Part shown: in pieces, positions 25,765 to 37,062 of the stretch
Layout: each line of letters opens with the position of its first letter
Numbering within the stretch: position 1 is the stretch's first letter
Assembly: GCA_003508835.1 (NCBI GenBank)
Contig: PUFA01000021.1
Coordinates: 10,394,501 to 10,458,500, forward strand
Origin: Eonycteris spelaea
Taxonomy: Eukaryota > Chordata > Mammalia > Chiroptera > Pteropodidae
Direction: 5' to 3'
DNA length: 64,000 nt
The notes under the pieces: model-generated
What the model was told of the DNA's origin: nothing
Seen by the model: the letters and a program-made list of their open reading frames with translations, nothing else
Databases searched by the model: none
Translations under genes and position numbers: made by a program

Positions 25765-25895
25765 AATATTAAAAAAATTTTTTTTGATTATGGTAACATT
25801 ATGGTTAACGGAATTCAGTAAGTTTCAGGTGTACATTTCAACAGTAAGGAATATATATATTGTATTGTGTGTTCACCGCTCAGAGATTTCTATCA
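25765..25895 (-). mobile_element. LINE-1 extreme 3' end, antisense
   Basis: 'tggtaacattatggttaac', 'cagtaagtttcaggtgtaca', 'tttcaacagtaaggaatata' and 'attgtgtgttcacc' repeat the order of 7205-7340 almost block for block. Only about 130 bp of the element is left. Confidence 0.85.
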
Positions 25896-25899
25896 TCAC

Positions 25900-27465
25900 A
25901 AAAGAAAAAAATTTAAAACAGCTCAGTCTTTAAAGTAGTAATAACTAGAATAATTTAAAAAAGGGAAGTGGGATATTTTTTAAATTACATATGGATTAAA
26001 TAGAAAAATCAAAATATTCTTTTTCTGAAAAACCAATACACTAATATACTTTAAGGCTGAATACTGATGGCATTTTCATAATATCCAAAATGCAGATGGG
26101 AAACTAGCAAATACAGATATTTCTGCCACATACTTAAGGGTAATTAAAGGTAGATGAGTAACTTGCAGCCAAATAATTTTAGCTACCAACATTTTTTTTT
26201 CTTTTAGTTTATTTAATAATTAACCTGGTCTCCAGGGAAGTCATCATATGTCCATATATAAGTATTTACCAAAAATTCAATATTAAAGTACCAAATTTGA
26301 TACCATTGCAGAATTACTGAATAAGGGCATCCTTTTTTTTTTTTTTTTTTTAGACTATGTGCAAGGGAACAGTGATTCACTGCTCACATGTCAAAGTGGT
26401 TTGCTAAGCTCAGTCTACTGTATTCCAATGCTACTATATAAGATGTTCTTTGTACATAAGCGATTCCCCTTATTTAAATTATTTAGACAGTGATAAAAAT
26501 ATTTTTCCATAACTAATAAGTTTTCTAGTTACCCAAATCACAGGTAACACCTTTAAATATAAAATGTCTGCCAACTCATTAACTTTAGAAGTTAAAAGCT
26601 CCCTATCTCTATGACACTATTGCCTCTGATTTGGAAGCATTTACTTACCATATAAAAATGCATGATGACAAATATAGAATAAAAAGCTCTGTGTATTCTA
26701 TTCCCCTGGGAAGCATATTTTATAGTGTGTGTGTGTGTGTGTGGTGTGTGTGTGTTGTGTGTTTTTTTATGGACACTTACACATTCATATACATTCTCTG
26801 AATATAGTAATATATAAAATAAGTTTGTATAAATACAAATTCTTTGAGGTTTTCTTCTCAAGCCTAACTTTTAACTAAACATCACCCACTATGAAAGCTA
26901 ATAAAGTGTGATGGAAAGCTAACATTCTATTGAAGTAAGGAGGACTAAAAATAGACCTCTTTTAGAGCTTCATTATTGCATTCGTATGAAGAGGAATGTT
27001 TTCTGTAAATGTGAATTTTGCCACACATTTACATGTAGCTACAAATCAAGTTACTATAACTTTCTTGAAAAAAGAAAAAAAAACTACATTTGAATTTCTC
27101 TGAGGATAAAAGATTCCCAGGTGGGGTATCTCTCAGCCAAGGAGAAAAGATAAATCCTTTAGGCAAATAATAAAAGAGAATGATGAAAATCCTTAAGGAA
27201 AATAATAAAGAGAAGAAAGGAGAGAAGCAAAATATTAGGGTAATTGGTTTTAGAAATATTTATTGCATATTTTTAAAATACCATCACAACTAACAAAAAG
27301 ATCTTCGATGACTTTTTTTTTTTTTCTTTGATGTTCTTTATGAACCATATCCAGGTACCACTTAAACTTTTAAGTTATCCTGAGCACAATGTCTGGAGAA
27401 TTCAATATTGAATGGTGAGATGCTATGATGTGCTTTTATATACTTATAACTTTTTATAATTCCAA
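25900..27465. other. Unassigned non-coding DNA with simple repeats
   Basis: AT-rich; includes a 19-base T run at 26333-26351 and a TG microsatellite at 26724-26761. No gene or dated repeat recognised. Confidence 0.55.
26724..26761. repeat. (TG)n microsatellite, interrupted
   Basis: TG units interrupted by GG and TT at two places over about 38 bp. Confidence 0.93.
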
Positions 27466-27469
27466 CTTA

Positions 27470-28335
27470 TCGTGAAAAAATGTCAACATATAGAAAATTT
27501 GAAAGAATGATATAATACATTTCAATATGCTGTTCACCTGTTGTTGAATGTATTTCTTCATTTGTTCTCTCTCTCTCTGCACATAAACACATATAAGGTT
27601 TTATTCTTAAATGATTTTTAATTAAGTTGCAATTACCATGTCTCCAGTCTCTCAAATATTTAGCATTTAATTCTTAGGAACAATGCCATTACCCTTCATA
27701 ACCACAATATCATTACTATATCCTAAGTATCATTGAAAGGATAATATTATCTATTGGCAGTCCATAATCAAATTTTCCTGATTATCCCAAAATGTCCTTC
27801 ATAGACTGTTAAAAAAAATCTAGGGTTGAAACTTTAATATCTTTAATATCTTTAATTGAAGGGATTTCTTCTTGTTTTGTGTTTTAGATCATTGGAATAT
27901 TTGAATAGTCTTGTTTACTAGTATCTTCCAGGATTAGGATTTGTCTAATTGCTTCCACTTGATTTGTTTCAGCTTAAGTTTTCTTTTCCATAAATAAGTT
28001 GTGTTAAGCATGTGTTGTTAAATTTCTATGCATGATTAAATAAGTAAATGTTGTCATTTTCCCACTTTAATCACTTGGTTTGGGCGGTTTCTGTGAAAAC
28101 TCTCCATTATAAAAGTACCACTTTCCTTTGATAAATAAGAAGTGATAGCTAGTGTGACCTCTAGACCTCTAGCCTCTCCCTCAACAAACTTTCACCAATT
28201 ATTTTAGCACGAATTGAGAATCCTTGTCAGAGTCCATTACTTCACTGAGAATTCAAAATCATTATTTTCTAGCCACTTTTTTTTTTTTTATTTATTTGAG
28301 AACCATTCTGCTGTAATGGATCTCTCTTTGCTTTC
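27470..28335 (-). mobile_element. Old L1M-like 3' region, antisense
   Basis: About 860 bp that reads in the order I associate with an old L1 3' region in reverse: 'atcgtgaaaaaatgtcaaca', 'gaaagaatgatataatac', 'ttaagttgcaattaccatg', 'taaccacaatatcattacta', 'cccaaaatgtccttcataga', 'gatttgtctaattgcttcc', 'tttaatcacttggtttgggc' and 'atcaaactttca'-like. The order is convincing but the subfamily name is uncertain. A distinct non-L1 family is the alternative. Confidence 0.6.
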
Positions 28336-29145
28336 ATTCTGTCCCTCTCAGTCTCTCTCTTTCCTTGTCGTTCTGTGTCCCTCTCCCTCTTCTCTCTTTT
28401 CCAGTTTAGAAAATCCATCAAGGTGATTCACCATATTAATAGATATAAAAACACATAAGTAATATGATCACGCGGGGAGTTGGTGAAAAGAGCTTCGGCG
28501 AAATTCAATACCCATTACTTAATAAAATGAGAATTAATGGATACTTTCTTAAAATAATAGCATATATTAAAGTACAAAGAACTTAGACTATTGCAGTTAG
28601 GAGATCCGCATGGCATCATAGCATCTCCTCCTTGACTGCCCTGCACTCTTTGATTCTCCACTTATGATGTTAAGGGAGCAGGAGATGGAGGTTCAGGGCT
28701 CGAGGCTACATCCCAGAAGTGTGGACCAGACCTGAGCTACTGCAGCTCCAGTCTGAGTCCAGGGCACACACTTGGCTTGTGCCTTCCCAATTCCTGTCTT
28801 TCAAAGAAAAGCCATGACTTCACCATTTCAGGAGACTCTGGGAGAGAGTTTGAAATCTCTGAGTGCATTGTTCACTGCTACATTTTAAAAGTTTATTTAT
28901 CTTTGGCTCAATAATTTTTACGTAATAATATAACTAATTAATCACTTTTAATTGTGCCTTGAGTACTGAACCTATACTTCTTACTCCCTTAAAATGGTAA
29001 AAGGGGAATACACATGTGATAATGGAGGAAAAGTGATCCATGACCTCTGAGAGTCTTCTACCTCATGGCCAAGGTTGCGAGGGTCATAAGAAAATTGCAA
29101 CTGCAAACTGAAATTGGGGAAATTTCTATCTTTCCTTTAAAACAA
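28336..29145. other. Unassigned non-coding DNA
   Basis: Contains a somewhat GC-richer block at 28600-28860 that I could not assign. No supported frame. Confidence 0.5.
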
Positions 29146-29149
29146 AAAC

Positions 29150-29450
29150 TCTCCTATTTGCAACAACATAGATGAACCTGGAGGACATTATGCTAAATAA
29201 AATAGGCTAGTCACAGAAGGGCAAATACTGTATGATTCTATTTATACAAAGTGTCAAATAGAGAGTACAGTATAGGAAATGGGGTGTTGTGTTCAATGGA
29301 TATAAAGTTTCAGTTATACAAGACGAATATCTTCTAGAGATTTGCTTACATCTTAGTATTTATATTGATCAGTACTGTATTATTAAGTTAAAAATGTATT
29401 GAGGGTAGATTTTATGTTAAGTGTTTAACATGATAAAAAAATTATCTTAA
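29150..29450 (+). mobile_element. LINE-1 3' end fragment (older subfamily)
   Basis: 'caacaacatagatgaacctg', 'gaggacattatgctaaataa', 'aatactgtatgattcta' and 'ggggtgttgtgttcaatgg' follow the L1 ORF2 tail and 3' UTR. The 3' UTR differs from that of the adjacent element, so this is a separate and older insertion. Confidence 0.8.
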
Positions 29451-29454
29451 AAAT

Positions 29455-30306
29455 AATGGATAGGACCTGAACAGATACTTCTTCCAAGAAGACATACAAA
29501 TGGTCAAGTGTTTTATATATATAAAAGATGCTCAACTTCACTAGCTATGAGGGAAATGCTAACCAATGAGATACCACCTAACACCTGTAAGAATGACTAT
29601 CATCAACAGGACAAGTAATAACAAGTGTTGGAGAGGCTGTGGGGAAAAAGGAACCCTCATACACTGCTGGTGGGAATGTAAATTGATACAGCCACTATGG
29701 AAAACAGTAAGGAGGTTCCTCAAAAAATTAAAAATAGAATTAACATATGACCCAGCAATCCTTATTCTAGGTATCGACCCCCAAATTTTCAAAATACCCT
29801 TAATAATATATGCACTGCAATGTTCATTGCAGCATTATTCACAGTGCCAAGACATGGAAAGAACCCAAATGCCTTTTGATAGAAGACTGGATAAAGAAGA
29901 ATTGGTACATATATGCTATGGAATATTAGCCACAAGAAAATGAAATACTGCCATTTGTGACGACATGAATGAATATTGAGATTATCATGGTAAGCAAAAC
30001 AAGTCAGAGAGAAAAGTGAGAAACGTATGATTTCACTCATATGTGGGATATAAAACTAAAAGCAACAAACGAATAAGACAAACAAACAGGGACTCATGGA
30101 CAAGGATAACGATTTAGTGGTTACTAGAGGGAAAGTGGGGAGGGGGGAGGTAGATAAAAGCAAAGTGGGTCAAATACATGGTGACAGAGAGAAATTTAAC
30201 TTTGCTGAGTGAACATACAATGTACTATATGTATTATTGAATTGTACACTTGTAACCTATATAATTTTATTGACCAATGCCACCCAATAAATTTAATTTA
30301 GAAAAG
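29455..30306 (+). mobile_element. 5'-truncated LINE-1 (ORF2 C-terminus, 3' UTR)
   Basis: The best-preserved L1 here, about 850 bp. It has the ORF2 C-terminal third, then a 3' UTR with G-rich 'gtggggaggggggagg' and a terminus 'acctatataattttattgac...aataaatttaatt'. The end matches 4768-5270. It directly follows an older L1 fragment in the same orientation. Confidence 0.93.
29566..29943 (+). pseudogene. L1 ORF2 C-terminal remnant with intact Cys-His motif
   Basis: An open 125-codon stretch encodes the ORF2 C-terminal region. Residues 21-39 retain the complete C-X3-C-X7-H-X4-C pattern, which is known to matter for L1 retrotransposition and is proposed to bind RNA. It continues into a [17 protein letters not shown] segment. 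There is no RT or endonuclease upstream, so this is only a remnant. Its initial Met is internal to ORF2 and not a real start. Confidence 0.88.
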
Positions 30307-30370
30307 TTTAAATTCTGTCTTGTTATCTCAAAAATCTTTGAGAACAGTATTCTGTCTTATTCATTCTATA

Positions 30371-30607
30371 GTTGACCCTTGAACAATACAGGTTTGGACT
30401 GCTCAAGTCCAGTTATATGCAGATTTTTTTCAGCTGACCCCATGAAGTCCAACTGACATCCCCAGTTCAAACTTACATTGTTCAAAGGTCAACTCCACGG
30501 CTGAGAAGCCCATATGCAGAGTGCTCACTCTAATTATACCCATGCACGTGTTCAACTGCAAGGGAGGTCAAAGCCCTTAACCCCTGAGTTGTTCAAAGGT
30601 CAATTAT
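30371..30607. mobile_element. TcMar-Tigger-like DNA element, rearranged
   Basis: Left end 'gttgacccttgaacaataca' and right end 'gttgttcaaaggtcaatta' are inverted copies of one another and match a Tigger terminal inverted repeat (I recall Tigger3-like). A further internal end-like block, 'cattgttcaaaggtcaactc' at 30477-30496, lies in the same direction as the right end. The outer ends are followed by TA-containing sequence, the Tc1/mariner target. No transposase. Confidence 0.78.
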
Positions 30608-30614
30608 AATACAT

Positions 30615-30920
30615 CTGACTCTTAGATGCTTACCTGGTGTCCTGTAGGGATCCAGTGAATGTCTATTGAACTAAACAATGTCACTCGTGCTTAGGATTGG
30701 TTTATAGGAAAATATGTTTAACTTACTAATGGGAAAATGCCAACTTACACATAAACTTTGAGGACATAATTAAAAAAGAAAACATAAAGGAATGTTGCAT
30801 GAATATATGTGAATTCCATATCCCATTATCTACATTCAAATAATGATATCATTTAGCAGTTTTGGAATTAGAATTAAAGTTAACATAGTGCATTTAGTTG
30901 TTATATCTCTTTACCTAAAT
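30615..30920. other. Unassigned non-coding DNA
   Basis: AT-rich spacer with nothing recognised. Confidence 0.5.
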
Positions 30921-30924
30921 CAAT

Positions 30925-31095
30925 TGTATTTATGTATAATGCACAAACAACAACATGCAGATGCTAAATGTCCAGTCTGATGTGTCTTGACAAATGCTTA
31001 TCCTAATGTAATTATTATCTCTAAAACATAGAAAGGATTTAAATCACTTAGGCAGTTTCTTAGTTTCTACCATTATGGTTTACTTTTGTTAAACT
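30925..31095 (-). mobile_element. Old L1-like 3' UTR fragment, antisense
   Basis: 'tgtataatgcacaaac', 'gatgtgtcttgacaaatgct' and 'aaaacatagaaagg' follow the antisense order of an old L1M 3' UTR. It may be the 3' end of the antisense L1 that resumes at about 31265. Confidence 0.5.
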
Positions 31096-31264
31096 TTATG
31101 CAGAGACCTTCTTAAATTAATTCATTAAATTAATAATTTGTGATTAATATATATATATTTGCATAATTGTTTTATCTGAGAATAGAAGGCAGTTTCATCT
31201 TTATTTATTTATTTTTTGATGCAATCTTGAATCCATTTTTTTTTTTTTTTCAGTCACACCAGTT

Positions 31265-31935
31265 AGGAACTTGTAAAATGTTTTTAGAAGATGAGATAGT
31301 GAACATGTTTGTCTTTATAATGGTATCCCAGGGAAAACATTGAATATTTTACCACATAATGGGATGTTAGGTATAGAACGTTGGTACATATACTTTATCA
31401 GTTAAACAGTAGCTCTTACTCATATTTTGATGACATGTATTATCACAAATAATTTTTGAATTATATCAAGTATTAATAAAATATTTTATCAAACATTAAA
31501 AAGCATCTCTTGAGATGATTATATATTTGTTCTCATTTCCTTGTTAATGTGACTAGTTACATTAATTTATTTTGAATGGGGAAAAAGTTGCTTTATGAAA
31601 ACAAATCACATTTATTATTTGTTTTATATGTCACCAGATCTTATTTGCTATTTTGTTTAGAATACTGGTGTCTAATTTCATGTTATTGATCTGCAATTGT
31701 CTTTCTTGAAATATCCTCTATAGGCTTTGGTATCAAGCTTAACCCTACCTCATAAAATTTAGAAGTATACCCTCTTTCTATATTTTCTGAAAGAGGTGGT
31801 ATAAGACCATATTATTTCATTCCTAAGGGTTTTGAAAAATTTGCCAATTAGTTCATCTGATCCCGGAATGCTCTTTAAGGGGAGGTTTCAATTAAGGATT
31901 CTGTTATATTAGCAGATATAGAACTATTCTTTTGT
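31265..31935 (-). mobile_element. Diverged LINE-1 ORF2 fragment, antisense
   Basis: Complement of ORF2 RT-region sequence: 'atctcttgagatgattatat', 'ccttgttaatgtgact', 'ctataggctttggtatca', 'ctacctcataaaattta' and 'ttagttcatctgatcc'. The same blocks occur in better shape at 21520-21842. Heavily mutated with no open frame. Confidence 0.75.
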
Positions 31936-31939
31936 CAGT

Positions 31940-34430
31940 ATTGGGAAATCATGTCTCAAGAAGTGCTTTAATTTTAAATAGACTTTCAAAGTAATTAACA
32001 TAAAGTTATACATAAATCATATTCTATTAATGCTATTGTGTGCAGGATTATAAATAATGATGTCATCTCCCCTCTCCACCCTTTCTCTTTCTGTTCTTAT
32101 CCCCCTCCCGCCCCCATCTCTTCTCCTCTTCTCTAACTGGTCAGCAAAATTCTAAGAAAAGGGAATGATGGAGTAGAAACACGAAGTAGGGTAAGAAAAC
32201 TCACAGGATAACTTTGCTCCATGGTTAGGCCTAGAAGTCGTTCTGTTTGCCAAAATGGTGTGTGATGTTCAGGTCGGAGAGGCAGCATCATCTTTCATTC
32301 CTTTGTCCCAGAATTACAGCTGGAAAGCACATCTGCATTCAAGATCTGAAAGGTAAAATGGTGGGAATCCTGTTTACATCTACTACTTTGTATCCCAGAA
32401 AATTTACTAGTGTGTATCTAAAAAAACCAGATCGTGGTGGGTGACAGTGGACGATTTCAAAGTCATGAAGAAGTGGTCCCACTTGCAGTTTCTGCACAGA
32501 TGTTGTGTCTCTGTTAGATCAGGCTTACATGTCTTTATGTGATCTTTCTCAGAAGGCATTGACTGTGTAGATGCATGAAAATATTTTATGAAGCACTGTC
32601 TCCTGACAGTAGAATAGAAGGATAAGACAGGGAATTCAAAATCTAAGTAGCTGACGTTATTATACAGGCATCGATTATGTTATAATATGTGCAGATAGTA
32701 TACATTCTTGAAAATATAAAAGAATTCACTATTAAATCATAAAAACATTCTAAAAATAAACAAAATATAAAGTCCAGTGACTAACAGACTTCGAATAAGT
32801 TGCTTTAGTCTTATTCTTCCCTTTTCCTGACCTTCGATTTGTTTTATATGTTAGTATAGAGTAAATGTATGCATATGTTAACATATATTTAAATATACAT
32901 ACACATTGCACCAACTATACTGCAATACCATTAGACTAAAATGTTTAAAACTCACTTAAATTCATCCCAAAATGATGTAATTTTTAGTCAATATCTAGTT
33001 ATAAATGAGAACAATAACTACTATGGTAACATAGCTTAAATTATATTAGAGATTAATTTTATATTAGCTGTCCCTTTCAATCGATTTGTAAAACATGCCA
33101 CAGATTATTATAATTATCTAACAAGACACAGAGATTATAATGAATTTAGTGTGCACTCATACTATATAGAAAATTGAACATTGTTATTAAATGGATGGAT
33201 CATAAATGGATAGAGTTTTGTGAAAATATTTGTTGCCGAAAATACATTATTCCAACACAATAACACTTGCATGTACTACAAGGCTGGAAAATGACCTTGT
33301 TATGTGGTGTTACATACCCTAATGGCCTTTATTAGAATAGAATTCTATCCGTAATTTACTGAAGGGTCACTTGTTACCTGGGTGAGCAATTTCAGCCTTT
33401 CAAATTATGAATTTCATTCTAAATCTATGCCTCTTCAGTTGATGGTAGAGCAATTCTTGTTGAAGTCCAAAAATAACACTCAGCTGAATGCACATGGTCT
33501 GAATGAACTATATGGGGTATAACTGGCAGAGACTCAGAAGAATCAATTGCTCTGATTTCACCACTCGGTAAATGAACTGAAGCTGATGGCAGAAATTGAA
33601 AGTAATAGTTGGAATGTTCCATGACGGCTGTGCTGCAGAACACTGTACAGCAACTTCACCGAACAGTTTAAACGCCGAACAATTACATCTCAAAATTCAG
33701 TTAATACCTTCTGGGATTCTCCGTGCACTTGACATAACACATTTCCACAGCAGAAATACATTGAGTCACACTTTGTGTAGCTAATTGAGTCATTGTTATT
33801 GGTGGTTTGTCAAAAGTGCCATAATGATAGGGGGGGGGGGGGGGGGGGTTTCTAGGAAAAACAATGAATACATGAATTTTAGCCTAGTATGACAATAACC
33901 ACTTCTGTGTCACAGCCTTATGTTTTGACTCCAAATGGTTGTATATGTTTGTCATTCTAATGTTAGCTGACTTAGAACAACACATGTGGAAGAAGGAAAT
34001 TTGCTTGTATAGTTTTATTTTTATACATAGTTATTAATATATTTAGTGTAACCACAAATTTCTATTTGAATCATTTAATAAAATAGAAATTAAACCTGAG
34101 ATTCATCTTTCGCAACCATTTCTCTTCCTATTTAGATGTGAATTTAGTTATATGGGATTGCTCAGTTTTTTTATTGTATCAATCATCATATGGAGGATAT
34201 TTATATAAATATGATAGATAATAACTTCCTTAAATCTAATGAAATCATTTTTTTCACTTTAGTATTTTGAAAGAAAGCATTTTGCAAACAGTACGTATAT
34301 AAGTGGTTATTTTCAAAAACCTATAATTAAGTTGGTGAGCATCGAATTCAATAAATAGTGCTTTAGAATCAAGAAATTATGATACATTTAATTAAGTACA
34401 AAAATGTTCCACATGACAAAGATCATATTT
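31940..34430. other. Unassigned non-coding DNA including a G19 run
   Basis: No repeat family recognised. A pyrimidine-rich patch is at 32068-32130. The block 33360-33790 has several CpGs, mixed composition and open frames on both strands but no known homology. It is listed in the findings as a possible conserved non-coding element. Confidence 0.5.
33830..33848. repeat. Poly-G mononucleotide tract (19 G)
   Basis: Nineteen consecutive G directly visible, from the G ending 'atgatag' to the base before 'tttctagg'. Could form G-quadruplex structures and is prone to sequencing or assembly length error. Confidence 0.95.
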
Positions 34431-34434
34431 TTAT

Positions 34435-34522
34435 TGCTCTTTGCTTTATGTCCAGGGCTTATTCCATGTCTAGAATATAGAAAACATCCAATAGGTGTTT
34501 GTTGAATACTGAATAAAGAAGA
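34435..34522 (+). mobile_element. LINE-2 3' end fragment
   Basis: 'cagggcttattccatgtcta', 'atagaaaacatccaatagg' and 'tgtttgttgaatactgaat' follow the L2 terminal order 'cagtgcctggcacatagtaggtgc...tgtttgttgaatgaatga'. Confidence 0.6.
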
Positions 34523-34529
34523 AAAAATA

Positions 34530-34985
34530 TACATTTTTTATATTTTTAAGACAGACAAGTAACATTTCAGAAGTTCCAGAGCGCAGGCTTACTCTGATTT
34601 AAGTAGAGTATTTCATTACCTGATATTTTGCTTGGGAGAGAGATCACAAAGATAAATATAATAAGTCACTGAACTAAGGGATCTTTCTCTTAATGGTCAG
34701 GACAAGTACTCATAAAAATAATTATGGTAAAATTTCTGTAGATTTATAATGTTCTAGTTACTGTTGCTGAACATTTCTATAAGCAGAGTACATTTGAAGA
34801 ATAGCAAAATTCTCTTAACTTCAATTTTATCATCCCTTTAAACATCTGAAATACCTTTTGAAAATGCGAGCAACAATATCTTTTGCCAAATTTTCTAGGA
34901 GAATTTTTAAAGCTTTATGAATAGGCACTTTTGTGGTAAAGAAAATTACAGTATCAATGGTGCTTTAAATTCATAAAATTTTCCT
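34530..34985. other. Unassigned non-coding DNA
   Basis: AT-rich; nothing recognised. Confidence 0.5.
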
Positions 34986-34989
34986 AGTG

Positions 34990-35142
34990 AATTTGGCAAA
35001 ATGGAAACTATGTGAGGTGACAGATATGTTAATTAGCTTAATTGTGGTGATTATGATGTTTATATCAAAAACATCAAATTGTATATCTTAAATATGTACA
35101 ATATTTGTTAACTTTACATCAATAAAGCTGAAGAAATCAAAT
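34990..35142 (+). mobile_element. LINE-1 3' UTR end
   Basis: 'gacagatatgttaattagct', 'tatatcaaaaacatcaaatt' and 'catcaataaagctgaagaaa' match an old L1 terminus on the + strand. Only the last 150 bp is preserved. Confidence 0.75.
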
Positions 35143-35154
35143 TAAGTGCTCTGC

Positions 35155-35345
35155 AATACTGTTACTTCATTGGTCATTTGTATAACTTCTTTAGAGAAAT
35201 ACCTTTTGAAGTCCTTTGCTCATTTTTCATTTGAATTGTTTGTGGTTTTGTTGCTGTTGAATTGTGGAAGTTCTTTATGTATTCTGGATATTAAACCCTT
35301 ATCGGACATATGATTTGCAGATATTTTCCCCATGCATATAAGAAG
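35155..35345 (-). mobile_element. LINE-1 ORF2 3' fragment, antisense
   Basis: 'aagtcctttgctcatttttc', 'ttctttatgtattctggata' and 'taaacccttatcggacatat' are the complement of the ORF2 C-terminal region and occur also at 20130-20250. The orientation is opposite to the preceding fragment, so it is probably an independent insertion. Confidence 0.8.
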
Positions 35346-35499
35346 TTTTAATTATAAACAAATTTTAAACATCTTTTTTTTTTTTACTTTGAGAGCAAGG
35401 TACTGAAATTAACAGAGAAATAGTTGTATCTCGACTTGCAATATGTATAATATCATGCATAAATTAACATTGTTATTGAATATTGTCTTTGATGGGCAG

Positions 35500-35835
35500 T
35501 CTTCTAAGATGACCTCCTCACTGATCCCCTCTTACCATGCCCTTGTCTAATACTCTCTTCCTGAATGTCAAATGGTTTAGTGTCTTGTTTATAACCAATA
35601 GAATACAGCAAGCATGATGAGATCTCTCTTTTGTGGCTGGGTCACAAAAAGTTGTGACTTCTATTTTGCCAGTAAACACCCTCTAGTAAAGGATGGAAAT
35701 GAAAGCAAACTTTTATACAAAAATTCTTGATGAATTGAATTATTGCAACAATCACGTGAACTCAGAATTCTTCAGCCAAGTCCCCAGTCTGGACTGACAT
35801 CTCAGTTTCAGCCCTGTGAGATGTATATTCAGTAA
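35500..35835 (+). mobile_element. Probable MLT1-type LTR fragment
   Basis: 'gcagtcttctaagatgac', 'ataaccaatagaatacagca', 'gtcacaaaaagttgtgactt' and 'ctgacatctcagtttcagcc' are in the order I recall for an old MaLR LTR. The final third is eroded. Family assignment is uncertain. Confidence 0.55.
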
Positions 35836-36200
35836 GCGAAGAACATCTTATATTTTAAATAAGTAGCATAAAAGACACAGTGGAATGTATCGGATAGAAA
35901 ATAGCTGATAGACTCAGCTTATTTTTTGAAATGAAATAATGCAATTACAAAATTATAGTTTTTACTATATTGCAGTCATTTTCAAACAGTTAATTCAGAA
36001 TTGAAAACAATATAATTTTCTATTTATAACTTTACGAAGATAATAAATCATGTCTCAAATATTTTAAGATCAATAGATTAAGATTTATAATCATAAACTA
36101 AGTAAATTATTGTCACATTATTTCCTGAAATGAATTAATGCAATCTAGATGCTTTATTAAAAATAATCAATGTGACCTGAGGATGAAGACTTAATTGTGA
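35836..36200. other. Unassigned non-coding DNA
   Basis: Very AT-rich; nothing recognised. Confidence 0.5.
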
Positions 36201-36267
36201 TATGATTCAAATATAAAAGTCTCACATAAATGTATATGATTCAAATATAAAGTCTCACATAAATGTA
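36201..36267 (+). repeat. Tandem duplication, 2 units of 33-34 bp
   Basis: Units 36201-36234 and 36235-36267 both begin TATGATTCAAATATAAA and end CACATAAATGTA. They differ by one A in an A-run, so this is a recent local duplication. Confidence 0.93.
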
Positions 36268-37060
36268 CTACCAAAACATCTATTTTCATGAATGTATCAC
36301 AAGTTAAATCTCTAAGGAGAAGTGGAAATATAAATATAGAATATGTGAACATTTCAGAATGTTATTAATCTTATGAATTAAAAGAATGCTACTGAAGAAA
36401 TTATATAACCATCAATTTAGATTTCAAATAGCATTCATTGCAAAGCATCACGGTTGTTTGAATTGGACACACATAAATTGTCAAAGAACTCCAAAGGCCA
36501 CCAGAGAAACCCACAGTTGAACAAGTTGGATTTATTATGCTACCTGAAATAAAAACACATATCATAGGGAGCCATGAGGTGTCTCAGTAAGAGGTTGTTA
36601 GAAAGACCTATTGAAGAATTTGACATTTGGACAAATCTTGGGAAAGTCCAAGGGAGTCAGGCTTTGCTCATGATCGGATGCTGTCAGGAAGCGGGACAAT
36701 TTTAATGACTGAGTATCTCAATAAATCTTAGCTATAGGAAGTGCAAACTAGGTAAGAAGCAGTTGTCACTTATTTTCTTTATCAGAGTTTAATGCAGCGG
36801 CTACCAGCCATTTAATCTAAAACACAGGAATTCATAAAATTATTTAGTTTCAGTTCTGAAAATGATTTTGATTTTATTAGATAATTAATTCATATTTCAG
36901 AAAACGACATTAAGGCTTAAAGAGTTGAAGTGAATTGTTAAAGGATCATCACTGATTCTAGAGAAATTCAGTAAACAAACTCATTTCTTTTATCTGAGTA
37001 TTGCACAATGTCTTCCATAGCAGATTACTCTCTCAAACGACATATAATATAGGGTTCTTT
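36268..37060. other. Unassigned non-coding DNA with a MIR-like piece
   Basis: At 36890-36960 'catatttcagaaaacgacat' followed by 'gcttaaagagttgaagtgaa' recalls the MIR 'cattttacagatgaggaaac...gttaagtaac' block, at low certainty. The segment 36480-36720 has LTR-like features but no assigned family. Confidence 0.45.
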
Positions 37061-37062
37061 CC

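Noticed and set aside
33425..33784. Overlapping 61-72 codon frames on both strands as a possible exon
   Set aside because: No consistent reading frame and no splice pattern; kept only as a possible non-coding conserved block.
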